From Phycisphaerae bacterium (GTDB taxonomy: Bacteria > Planctomycetota > Phycisphaerae > SM23-33): a stretch of 32,980 nucleotides of DNA. Positions within the stretch are counted from its first letter, which is position 1, and each line of letters opens with the position of its first letter. The stretch lies in NCBI GenBank assembly GCA_016929245.1, contig JAFGJE010000056.1, positions 1 to 32,980 of the forward strand. Direction: 5' to 3'. The notes under the pieces are model-generated. The model saw only the letters and a program-made list of their open reading frames with translations. It was not told where the DNA came from and did no database searches. Shown here one piece after another: positions 9,101 to 15,225 of the stretch. Both the position numbers and the translations under genes were made by a program.

Positions 9101-10475
9101 GATCGGCGATGCGTCCGGCGGCGGTGATCCGGTTTTCGCCGAAGAGGAATTGCGCGTGGTTCACGTCCAGGCGGCAGGCGTCGCCGGTGCGCCGCAGGCC
9201 GGCTTGCAGTTGCAGGCGAAGGGGTTGCTCGGCGGGTTTCAGAACGGTTTGTTCGGTTCGGATGCCCGTGGCGCCGGCGTCGATATCCAGATCGACACCC
9301 AGCATGTCATTGACGTGTTGCGCGAGGGCGTGGATCTCGATCGGCCCGCGCACCGCCAGGTGGTTGGGCAGCGTTTCACGCCCCGTCATCAGGGCCAGCA
9401 GACGTTCGGGGTAAATGCTACCGCGGAGTTGGAGGCGTTCGACGGCTTGCCAGTCCCCTTGAAGCAGGTCCGCGTAGAACACGCCCGACCCGGCCAATTG
9501 CACTCCCGGAACGCGAAGATGGAACTGCCGCACGTCGGCCCGTTCCGCCAGGGCGTCGAGATCGGCGTCCAGTTGCAATCCCGCCTTCTCGATGGTCGGC
9601 AAGGCCGCCAGCCCGTGAGGTTTGACCACCAGGTTCTCCGCCAGCAGTTCCAGCCGGACTTCCTCCATGCGCAGATTTCGTCCCATCTGGAAGACCAGTT
9701 GTCCCCGGCAGCGGCCGTCAAGGGACTCGATGGGCAAGTCTCTCCAGACCGCCTGGCTGCGGGGCAGTTGCTTCAGGTCCAGGTTGGCGAAGCGACAATC
9801 GACGGTCGCGGCGTGTTCTTCCGGGCCTCCCACGGAAATGCGCAGGGCAATCGGCGCCGGCGCCCCGGTTTGCTCGAACGCGCCGGTCATCGTGATCTGC
9901 CCCAGAATTTCGCGGGAACGAAGCACCTGCAGGTCGCTGATCTGCGCCACCAGCGGGCGAGGCTGATCCTGCAGGAACACGGAAAAGCGGGATTCACGAA
10001 CGCGAAGCCGTCGCGTCTCGATATCCATCTTCAGGTTCTTCAGGCAGTCGATGTTCAATCGGCCGGCCTGGTTGTCTTTCACGGTCACCACGAGCTGTTC
10101 CACGTCCATCCACGTGATCCGTCGCCCGAAGAGCAGCCGCAGGGGGGAAAAATCGCAACGGATGCGACCGACGCGCACCATCGGACCCGGGGGGAATTCC
10201 GGGGGGTTGGTAATCGTCAGGCCATCGATGACCACGCCTTCCCCCCAGCTGATGTGCATGGCCCCGACGGACACGTCCCCACCGAGCTGTTCGGCGAGGG
10301 AGGCCCGCAGATACTGACGAAGGGTTTCCGTGGGGAGAATCCACGGAAGCACGACGTACAGCGCGCAAAGCATCAGCACCACAGCCAATCCGCCGCGCAA
10401 CAGCACCTGCCACCAGCGTCGTTTGAGACGCCGCGGGTTTGGAAGAGCGGCACGGGTTGGTGTTTCCATGTTCAA
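6189..10475 (-). CDS. Large AsmA/TamB-like envelope protein
   Basis: This is a 1428-residue protein with a basic N-terminus (RRLKRRWW), one membrane helix at about 24-46, and then a very long beta-rich region without cysteine clusters or catalytic motifs. The segment just after the helix (LGGDVSVGAMHISWGEGVVIDGLTITNPP) has the 'new beta-strand plus loop' look of the AsmA family N-terminal domain, and the repeated pattern of alternating hydrophobic strands continues to the end. AsmA-family proteins form bridge-like grooves that carry lipids between membranes; a similar periplasmic role here is inference. A stretch SAPTSQPSSRTDADA is typical of Phycisphaerae linkers. The frame begins at TTG 10475; ATG 10469, two codons in, is an equally possible start and neither has a convincing Shine-Dalgarno. 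It lies downstream of the YchF-like gene, separated by an inverted repeat. Confidence 0.82.
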   Translation of the reverse strand: MNMETPTRAALPNPRRLKRRWWQVLLRGGLAVVLMLCALYVVLPWILPTETLRQYLRASLAEQLGGDVSVGAMHISWGEGVVIDGLTITNPPEFPPGPMVRVGRIRCDFSPLRLLFGRRITWMDVEQLVVTVKDNQAGRLNIDCLKNLKMDIETRRLRVRESRFSVFLQDQPRPLVAQISDLQVLRSREILGQITMTGAFEQTGAPAPIALRISVGGPEEHAATVDCRFANLDLKQLPRSQAVWRDLPIESLDGRCRGQLVFQMGRNLRMEEVRLELLAENLVVKPHGLAALPTIEKAGLQLDADLDALAERADVRQFHLRVPGVQLAGSGVFYADLLQGDWQAVERLQLRGSIYPERLLALMTGRETLPNHLAVRGPIEIHALAQHVNDMLGVDLDIDAGATGIRTEQTVLKPAEQPLRLQLQAGLRRTGDACRLDVNHAQFLFGENRITAAGRIADLQAFTPSQSSEDPDRALNAILRALRQVRLRGDVHLKYPPSLLAGVPNASPESLPLRGTWVGPWSFSPGAKPKFTLGLRGDASVESRPDDPTRPKEQEFSLELSASLDPEARKITDILLDALSDRGRVSLDACSVQLPVGKHPLRWEGEFEIDRIESFRAWIAPDPKKPSRISGGAKGSFRGSVSRAGKMQSQLDANLDALGLSLGKDFSKLPGETTRVHFDATGDLHEDSWKASIRVRFQEATFQMDSRQQDGVVTLQTRADIQDVAWLQTVNPSLDFALGGGRLNGPLQVEGSLRRDGPNLSYALKAESKALDCVVGGQRPTVNIQDKHVILALRGTAHETSADELPFRNEETSLVVGDSSISMTELQGRLNRKRLRTALKTGKPWEACDEWKAQLHIQCDVGDLLGEVVPRWASWAARHRLEGKVHTRGSVHMDRKNLSAQLHVDAADLGVRDVEGFTKTRGEPVLARLEVSTPPDFTAPRIRAFHLETQAVTVDANVEGQTRLDEGGLPIGIAPAEVSLTAKLQDAGALARFWPAWKDRNLRGRASLQLRWTAEPNRWGTIRELALGVEDLRGTWREKSCRLDGDVRIENLSFVDESTPTLGRLTTENLEFAAGDNRGWLLADVRVKPGAPAGEFHVLFASLDDKDLADWLANPASAPTSQPSSRTDADAALRQRADRWIARAHDWFKNADLTGRVSAARYRTYDPNVRQYYPARELELRLRIRDNDLRLGYDAGLYGGRVTGSLATNLTVPQPVVTSKTEYADVKATKTIRPQISRMFPGNTVHGKFNRTENVHFPLRDLLCNAADSGYRLCPEGDAELVATDGVVLGKAAPDFVTNIFPGLNLTKYPYRTMTAFTKFLPDGATQNETFFFGAYDLYMEGTTKRDNSIRYMVGLVLLGGAFPAEALRDWKQGRVPILKVKGRIEDGKLVDDTVSYPLPNETLFEIFLKNNLVYRAWVNLHNPPPGK

Positions 10476-10493
10476 TGGATCGATCCACCGGGA

Positions 10494-10610
10494 AGAAAAC
10501 GCGAATCCCTAGGGGACAGGTAAGACGAAGAAAGACGAATGACGCGAATAGGGATTAAAAAAGAAATTCGTGTCATTCGTCTTCTTCGCGTCATTCGCGT
10601 TCTCTTTTTG
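10494..10610. repeat. Inverted repeat of the GACGAAGAAAGACGAAT family (second copy)
   Basis: The left arm at 10524-10549 and right arm at 10566-10592 are near-perfect reverse complements with two small gaps or mismatches. They are flanked by GAAAACGCGAAT on the left and ATTCGCGTTCTCTTTTT on the right, which pair as well. The same words form the inverted repeat at 1321-1447. A small palindrome CCCTAGGG is at 10507-10514. The element fills the 150-base gap between two co-directional - strand genes (the YchF-like gene and the AsmA-like gene). Confidence 0.78.
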
Positions 10611-10625
10611 TGGTTTGTCGTGTCG

Positions 10626-11696
10626 TTAGACGTTGAATCGGAAGTTGATGATATCGCCGTCCTGCACGGTGTAGGTTTTCCCTTCCAGGCGCACGTGGCC
10701 GGCGGCTTTGGCGGCCTTCATGTCCCCGGCGGCGTGGAAGTGGTCGTAGGCGACGGTTTCGGCGCGGATGAATCCGCGGGCGATGTCGCTGTGAATCTTG
10801 CTCGCGGCGGTCACGGCGTCCGTACCGGCGGGGATGGTCCAGGCGCGACATTCATCCTCGCCGACGGTCAGGAAGCTGATGAGTTTCATCCTTTCGTAGC
10901 AGGCGCGCACCAGGCGGTCGCCGGCCGCGACGCTTAACCCCAGGTCGCGGAGAAATTCCCCGCGATCTTCGGGGGGCAGTTCGGCGATCTCCTCCTCGAT
11001 CTTCGCGGAGAGTTTCAGCGTCGGCAGGTTCGCGAGGGATTCCGCGTCGGCGTCGGAAATATCGTCTTCGGAGCAGTTGACCACGACCAGCGCGGGCTTT
11101 TGCGTGAGGAATCCGAAGCTGCGGACGAGTTTATCCTCCATCTCGTTCGCGATCACGTCGCAGATCGGTTTTTCATTTTCCAGCGCGTCGAGAAGCCGTT
11201 TCATCAACTCCAGTTCGCGAAGCTGTTCGTCGCGTTTCGGGGTGGGTTTTTTGACGGAGACTTCGAGTTTCTCCACGCGCGTGGTAACCTGTTCGAGGTC
11301 CGCGAAGAGAAATTCCGAGAGCAGTTCCTCGACGTCGCCTTTCGGATCGATTCGATTGCGATAGGCCGCCACCGCGTCGTCGGGAAACGCGCGGACCACC
11401 AGCGCCAAACCGTCGCACTGGCGCATCGCGGGCCAATGGGTCTTGGCGCGAGTGCGTCCGGCGTCGTCGGACAGGTCGAATCCGGGCAGGTCCAGCAGTT
11501 CCAGTTCCGCGGGGGTGACCTTTTTGGGTTGATACAACTCGCCCAGCCATGCCAGCCGTTCGTCGGGCACTTTCACGACCGCCAGGTGCGGCTGATCCGG
11601 CCGGGACAGATCGACATGGGAACCGCCGGATTCCGCCACCGCGGCGAATAACGTGCTCTTTCCCGACTGACTTGGGCCTACAAACCCTACTCGCAT
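10626..11696 (-). CDS. ychF: YchF/Obg-like nucleotide-binding protein with TGS domain, divergent
   Basis: This is a member of the YchF branch of the Obg GTPase family, 356 residues (about the usual length). The P-loop GPSQSGKST is at 7-15, whereas YchF normally has a GLPNVGKST-type loop. The switch II block is DLPGFD at 69-74. The base-recognition block is NCSE at 207-210, in the place where YchF has NVNE/NVDE and ordinary GTPases have NKxD; this change is linked to ATP rather than GTP use in the family. A coiled-coil-like stretch spans about 115-190, and the protein ends in a TGS domain (YTVQDGDIINFRFNV) that is very close to the YchF consensus. YchF proteins associate with ribosomes and stress responses. 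The ATG at 11696 is preceded by GAGGTG at a good distance. The departures in the P-loop suggest a lineage-specific paralogue. Confidence 0.88.
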   Translation of the reverse strand: MRVGFVGPSQSGKSTLFAAVAESGGSHVDLSRPDQPHLAVVKVPDERLAWLGELYQPKKVTPAELELLDLPGFDLSDDAGRTRAKTHWPAMRQCDGLALVVRAFPDDAVAAYRNRIDPKGDVEELLSEFLFADLEQVTTRVEKLEVSVKKPTPKRDEQLRELELMKRLLDALENEKPICDVIANEMEDKLVRSFGFLTQKPALVVVNCSEDDISDADAESLANLPTLKLSAKIEEEIAELPPEDRGEFLRDLGLSVAAGDRLVRACYERMKLISFLTVGEDECRAWTIPAGTDAVTAASKIHSDIARGFIRAETVAYDHFHAAGDMKAAKAAGHVRLEGKTYTVQDGDIINFRFNV

Positions 11697-11732
11697 ACGT
11701 CACCTCAATCTTACATTGCTATTTACAGGTTT

Positions 11733-11761
11733 TGTGTACCACGGATGGACGAAAAATGCAA
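11733..11761 (-). promoter_or_regulatory. Possible promoter for the ychF-like gene
   Basis: On the - strand TTGCAT (11761-11756) is followed after 17 bases by TACACA (11738-11733). The -35 is close to consensus, while the -10 matches only in part. It lies about 40 bases upstream of the start codon. Pattern match only. Confidence 0.35.
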
Positions 11762-11801
11762 TCGAAGGGACAAGATTGAAAGGGAGCAGGAAGGTAGGAA
11801 A

Positions 11802-11825
11802 GGGACTTGGGTTTGGGGTTTGGGG
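11802..11825 (+). other. G-quadruplex-type motif in the 11697-12064 intergenic region
   Basis: Four G-runs (GGG, GGG, GGGG, GGGG) are separated by loops of 4, 3 and 3 bases (ACTT, TTT, TTT), which fits the classical quadruplex rule. It is followed at once by the perfect 12-base palindrome GGGACTAGTCCC region (11823-11834). The rest of the 368-base gap is AT-rich towards the right and includes a small hairpin TTGTTT/AAACAA at 11938-11955. I see no gene in it. Confidence 0.6.
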
Positions 11826-12064
11826 ACTAGTCCCAAGACCCTAGTGCCCAGTCCCAGCCGTTAAATCCTTGCTTTTTCCCGGATGGGGGGTATCTTGTTT
11901 GGTATCAATGGCGGATTGCTTCTTTTTTAAAAAGACGTTGTTTGTTAAGAAACAATTGAATTCGCCGGGGTGAAGGCGGTTTATCTTACAGACTAAAGCC
12001 TTAATCCGTGGGTAATGATTTATATACTCTACCAACTTATAATGACATTTACAGGGAAATTGCA

Positions 12065-13402
12065 ATGGGATCATTCTCCATTCAAACCATCACAGCTTTA
12101 GTTAATGTGGCTACTGGTGGTTCGGGAAACTCGGACAAGGAGCCTATTGGTATCTATCGTTCAGGCTCTCAACTCGAAGATTTTATGGGGGCAGCAGGCT
12201 TAAAATTACACATTGGTTCTACATCAAGAGTTCCGGCAGTGCGTGAAGTGATAAATGCTGCCAATGAAGATGATTCTGATGCTATAGCTAGACTAATTGA
12301 ACAGGTTGCAGACCCAAGAGAATATTTAGATTGCCCTGACAAATGTATTGCAGTCGTAGAATATTTAAATGCAAGATTGATAATTGACGGATATGAATTA
12401 CAGAAAATATCTGGGAAATATAAGTTAGTCGCATTGAGTAAATCCAAAGATATTTCCCATATGGAAAATGTGGCTGACGAGCAAAAAGCCGAAAAACCTG
12501 AAGACAAAAGAGAAAAATTAAAAATAAAAAGTAAAGATACAAAAAATGATCAAGGGAAAGTACAGCAAGTCTATAAGAAAATTAAAAATCATCCCATTGT
12601 GTCTATCCTGCTGATAATTGTCACATTTATTATTGGTCTTGCTGCATTCTTGGAATCCATTGGCAAGCTCAGGCAATTCGGCAGCAAATTCTTTGGCATT
12701 CCCTCTCAACCACAATCGCAAGTCGCTTCTGATGCACACAAACCGAAACCAAGTATGATTGCAAGTCCTGACGCATCCCCTGTTGATCCCAAACATCCTC
12801 TGCCAAAAAAGGAACCGAAGGAAAATACTAATCCCTCCGAAAAAAAATCACAGGGATTTGACAACATCGATTCAACTCCCACACTCCCACCAATACGTCA
12901 ATCTAACAGTGATATCCGTAAGACAGTCAATGTTGCCGCAACCGCCTTACAGGGAGAAACTACCAGTAATCGTGTGCGTAGTGTTGAAGCTCTCTTGAGT
13001 AACTTGCCAGAGAATCTAAATGCAAGAGAGATAGCCTTATTAGCTGGGAGCGAAACTACAAGTCATAGGGAGCAGATCCTTGAATTGCTGGTCAAACGAA
13101 CAAAATTAAGTTCTCTTGCTCCGGAAGATATTCCTCTGATTCTTGGCACAGAAACTACATCAAATAGGGAGAGATGTATCCGCATCATTGCGCCATATAT
13201 CAGACCACCAATTACAGGTAAGCATGCTGTGGACATTCTAGGTTCAGAGTCGCATTCATATCGTGTGGGTTGTCTATGGCCAATCGTGGCTCTATTACAA
13301 AGGCCAATTTCTAAAACAGAAGTCGAGGGCATTCTTCGTAATACATCCGGATCTGACAGGAGTGAGGCGATAAAGGTTTTATTTGGACAAGCGAAGGAAT
13401 AA
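12065..13402 (+). CDS. AT-rich accessory gene: membrane-anchored protein with five 32-33-residue repeats
   Basis: This is a protein of 445 residues with unknown function. Layout: residues 1-122 form a compact domain (IGIYRSGSQLEDFM at 28-41, STSRVPAVREVI at 52-63, VADPREYL at 81-88, AVVEYLNARL and DGYELQK to about 113) that reminds me of N-terminal domains found on abortive-infection proteins, but I cannot confirm this. Residues 123-175 are charged, 178-196 form one membrane helix (VSILLIIVTFIIGLAAF), and 211-285 are Pro/Lys/Ser-rich. Residues 290-445 hold five repeats centred on ETTSNR-like words whose arginines fall at 303, 335, 368, 400 and 432. I choose ATG 12065 because AGGGAA stands 6 bases before it; an in-frame GTG at 12008 has no such site. 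Base and codon use are far more AT-rich than neighbours (16 G/C in the 60 bases from 12481), a sign of transfer. Confidence 0.8.
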   Translation: MGSFSIQTITALVNVATGGSGNSDKEPIGIYRSGSQLEDFMGAAGLKLHIGSTSRVPAVREVINAANEDDSDAIARLIEQVADPREYLDCPDKCIAVVEYLNARLIIDGYELQKISGKYKLVALSKSKDISHMENVADEQKAEKPEDKREKLKIKSKDTKNDQGKVQQVYKKIKNHPIVSILLIIVTFIIGLAAFLESIGKLRQFGSKFFGIPSQPQSQVASDAHKPKPSMIASPDASPVDPKHPLPKKEPKENTNPSEKKSQGFDNIDSTPTLPPIRQSNSDIRKTVNVAATALQGETTSNRVRSVEALLSNLPENLNAREIALLAGSETTSHREQILELLVKRTKLSSLAPEDIPLILGTETTSNRERCIRIIAPYIRPPITGKHAVDILGSESHSYRVGCLWPIVALLQRPISKTEVEGILRNTSGSDRSEAIKVLFGQAKE

Positions 13403-13446
13403 AAGTAATCGAATAGAGAAAATAGGGATAGCGGGCAGCGGGAAGA

Positions 13447-13466
13447 GTGGGTTACTTGTAACCCAC
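13447..13466. repeat. 8-bp-arm hairpin downstream of the accessory gene
   Basis: Perfect arms GTGGGTTA and TAACCCAC enclose the loop CTTG. It lies 45 bases after the stop of the accessory gene. No T-run follows, so termination is not shown. Confidence 0.6.
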
Positions 13467-13474
13467 CAATTCGT

Positions 13475-13512
13475 GGGTAATCGGGGGACACACGGGTAAT
13501 CGGGGGACACAC
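13475..13512. repeat. Two exact tandem copies of a 19-bp repeat
   Basis: GGGTAATCGGGGGACACAC occurs at 13475-13493 and again at 13494-13512 without a gap, followed by ACTTAATT. On the other strand this reads AATTAAGTGTGTCCCC and so on, a word I recall from repeats that accompany REP-associated (Y1) transposases in other genomes. No such transposase is visible here. Treat the link as memory-based and unconfirmed. Confidence 0.8.
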
Positions 13513-13537
13513 ACTTAATTCTCTTTTTCATTTCTGA

Positions 13538-13753
13538 AGCCCGCAGGGCTGGGCAGCGTTTAGTCGTGGGTGAAGCACAGCGAACCCACGGTAAACGAAA
13601 TAGAAATTCAAGTCCCGACGGGACGGCAGCGGTGTAGCAACATAAGATGAATATAAAATGCTGTCGTCCCGTCGGGACTCTGTGTAATTACAATCGATTC
13701 CGGGGGTTCGCTGCGCTCACCGCCCGGCTAAATGCTGTACGTTCCTTCGGAAC
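13538..13753. repeat. Nested palindromic repeat element, copy A
   Basis: This element of about 216 bp is built as palindromes within a palindrome. The outer ends are small hairpins (AGCCC-GCA-GGGCT at 13538-13550; GTTCC-TTC-GGAAC at 13741-13753). Inside them are CAGCGTTT versus AAATGCTG, then blocks around GCGAACCCACGG versus CCGGGGGTTCGCTGCGCTC. At the centre are two 20-base arms (13611-13630 and 13660-13679) that pair at 19 of 20 positions; each contains its own palindrome GTCCC-GAC-GGGAC-like core. The region 13403-14076 carries no gene that I can support; it is filled by this element and the other repeats listed. Copy B lies at 20264-20497. Confidence 0.8.
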
Positions 13754-13798
13754 TAAGAAGGCGGACAGCCATAAAATGCAAAGCGTTGTCCCAATATT

Positions 13799-13851
13799 GC
13801 CTCCCCTGTTAGGGGTTGCCTCCGCCGCTGCCGGCCCCTAGCAGGGGAGGC
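13799..13851. repeat. Long GC-rich inverted repeat with 17-bp arms
   Basis: The left arm GCCTCCCCTGTTAGGGG (13799-13815) and right arm CCCCTAGCAGGGGAGGC (13835-13851) pair with one mismatch (a possible G-U pair) around a 19-base loop. The arm itself contains CCCCTGTTAGGGG, a weaker inner palindrome. No T-run follows on either strand. Confidence 0.8.
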
Positions 13852-13929
13852 ATAACAAGCCCGTGGTGCCACCACCTACTGACTATTTTCTTTCACCTTT
13901 GTGCCCTTGCTACTCTGCGAAGTACCTTC

Positions 13930-13960
13930 GCCACGAAGCACGAGTTGTGAACTTCGTGGC
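13930..13960. repeat. 9-bp-arm hairpin upstream of icd
   Basis: GCCACGAAG (13930-13938) pairs perfectly with CTTCGTGGC (13952-13960). It is surrounded by CTTCGTGG-like words and lies just before the probable icd promoter. Confidence 0.6.
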
Positions 13961-13987
13961 CTTCGTGATTTCCGGGTTTCTTCGACA

Positions 13988-14016
13988 TTGAATCCGAACC
14001 GCGTTTCTGTTACGAT
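13988..14016 (+). promoter_or_regulatory. Probable sigma-70-type promoter of icd
   Basis: TTGAAT (13988-13993) and TACGAT (14011-14016) are separated by exactly 17 bases and lie about 60 bases before the icd start. The pattern match is fair for both hexamers. Confidence 0.5.
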
Positions 14017-14076
14017 TCTCCGTTCATTTTCCACGAAAAAGACCGATTTGCCTAAGATGAAAGGACCTGCAGGATT

Positions 14077-15192
14077 ATGGCGAAAACGCATACGGCTACG
14101 TTAATCACCGGCGACGGAACCGGCCCGGAACTCGCGGCTGCGGCCCGGAAATGTCTCGACGCCGCTTTGGAGAAAACCCCCGGGGCCGGACGTATCGAAT
14201 GGACCGAGTGTGTCGCGGGTGTGGATATCATGGAATCCCACGGCACGCCCATGCCGGCCGAAACCATCCAATCCGTACGCGACACCGACGCGACCCTCAA
14301 AGCCCCGATTACCACGCCCATCGGAAGCGGGTTTCGCAGCGTCAACGTGCTGCTGCGCCAGACGCTGGATTTGTACTGCTGCCTGCGGCCTTGCAAAAGC
14401 TACCCCGGCGTGCGGAGCAAATACGAAAACATCGACCTTGTCCTCGTGCGTGAAAATTGCGAAGACCTTTACGCCGGCGTGGAGTTCGAGAAGGGCACGA
14501 AGGAAGTCGGGGAACTGATCGAGACGGTCAACCGCCTGAGCACCGACAAGAAGATCAAAACTCCCGGCGATTCGACCGGCGTGTCGATCAAGCCCATCAG
14601 CGTACAAAATTCCGAGCGGATCGTTCGCTTCGCGTTCGAGTACGCCAAGAAGCACGGCAGGAAGAAAGTCACGTACGTCGAGAAGGCCAATATTATGAAG
14701 CATTCGGACGGCCTGTTCAAAGCCGTCGCGGAAGAAGTCGCCAGGGACTACCCGGACATCGAATCCGAGGAACGCCTCATCGACAACATGTGCATGCAGC
14801 TCGTGCAGAAGCCGGAACTGTATGACGTGATCGTCACGGAAAACCTGTACGGCGACATTTTGAGCGACTTATGCGCGGGACTCGTCGGCGGGTTGGGCGT
14901 CGCGCCGGGCGCGAACATCGGCGATTCCGGCGCCGTCTTCGAGGCCACCCACGGCAGCGCCCCGAAATACAAGGGGCAGAACAAGGTCAACCCGACGGCG
15001 GTGATCTTGTCCGGCATGCTGATGCTGGATTACCTCGGCGAAGCGGCGGCTGCCAAGACGCTGGAGAACGCCGTCGCGAAGGTGATCGTCGAAGGCAAAA
15101 GCGTGACGTACGACATGAAGCCGCACCGCGACGATCCGACGGCCGTCGGCACGAGCGAGATGGCCGACGCGATCATCGCCGCGATGGGATAA
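14077..15192 (+). CDS. icd: Isocitrate dehydrogenase (isocitrate/isopropylmalate dehydrogenase family)
   Basis: It decarboxylates isocitrate to 2-oxoglutarate in the TCA cycle. The 371 residues carry the isocitrate-specific loop RSVNVLLRQ (Ser88, Asn90, Arg94), further substrate arginines 104 and 125, Tyr132 in [10 protein letters not shown], Lys203 in [10 protein letters not shown], and metal ligands Asp236, Asp260 and Asp264. The cofactor block [16 protein letters not shown] carries Lys297, Tyr298 and Val304, which match the NADP-binding Lys344/Tyr345/Val351 of the E. coli enzyme. TYDMKP keeps the Tyr391 equivalent, but the Arg395 position is Pro. NADP use is thus likelier than NAD, although length and body resemble the IDH3-like branch. 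The Ser88 loop replaces the side chains expected in isopropylmalate dehydrogenase. AGGA lies only 2 bases before the ATG, with a further AAGGA at 11 bases. Monocistronic transcription from the promoter just upstream seems likely. Confidence 0.92.
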   Translation: MAKTHTATLITGDGTGPELAAAARKCLDAALEKTPGAGRIEWTECVAGVDIMESHGTPMPAETIQSVRDTDATLKAPITTPIGSGFRSVNVLLRQTLDLYCCLRPCKSYPGVRSKYENIDLVLVRENCEDLYAGVEFEKGTKEVGELIETVNRLSTDKKIKTPGDSTGVSIKPISVQNSERIVRFAFEYAKKHGRKKVTYVEKANIMKHSDGLFKAVAEEVARDYPDIESEERLIDNMCMQLVQKPELYDVIVTENLYGDILSDLCAGLVGGLGVAPGANIGDSGAVFEATHGSAPKYKGQNKVNPTAVILSGMLMLDYLGEAAAAKTLENAVAKVIVEGKSVTYDMKPHRDDPTAVGTSEMADAIIAAMG

Positions 15193-15225
15193 TCCGCCGG
15201 ATCCTCCCCGCGGCGTGAAAGGTTC

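Noticed and set aside
7995-10523. 842-codon open frame on the + strand opposite the AsmA-like gene
   Set aside because: Its composition is Arg/Gln/Val-rich with no recognisable domain; it is the GC-driven shadow of the - strand gene, which has a membrane helix and family pattern.
13403-14076. CRISPR array
   Set aside because: Repeats here are palindromic or only two tandem copies with no spacers, and no cas gene is present.
14077-15192. 3-isopropylmalate dehydrogenase as the function
   Set aside because: The loop RSVNVLLRQ and Lys-Tyr in the cofactor block match isocitrate dehydrogenase, and no leu genes are nearby.
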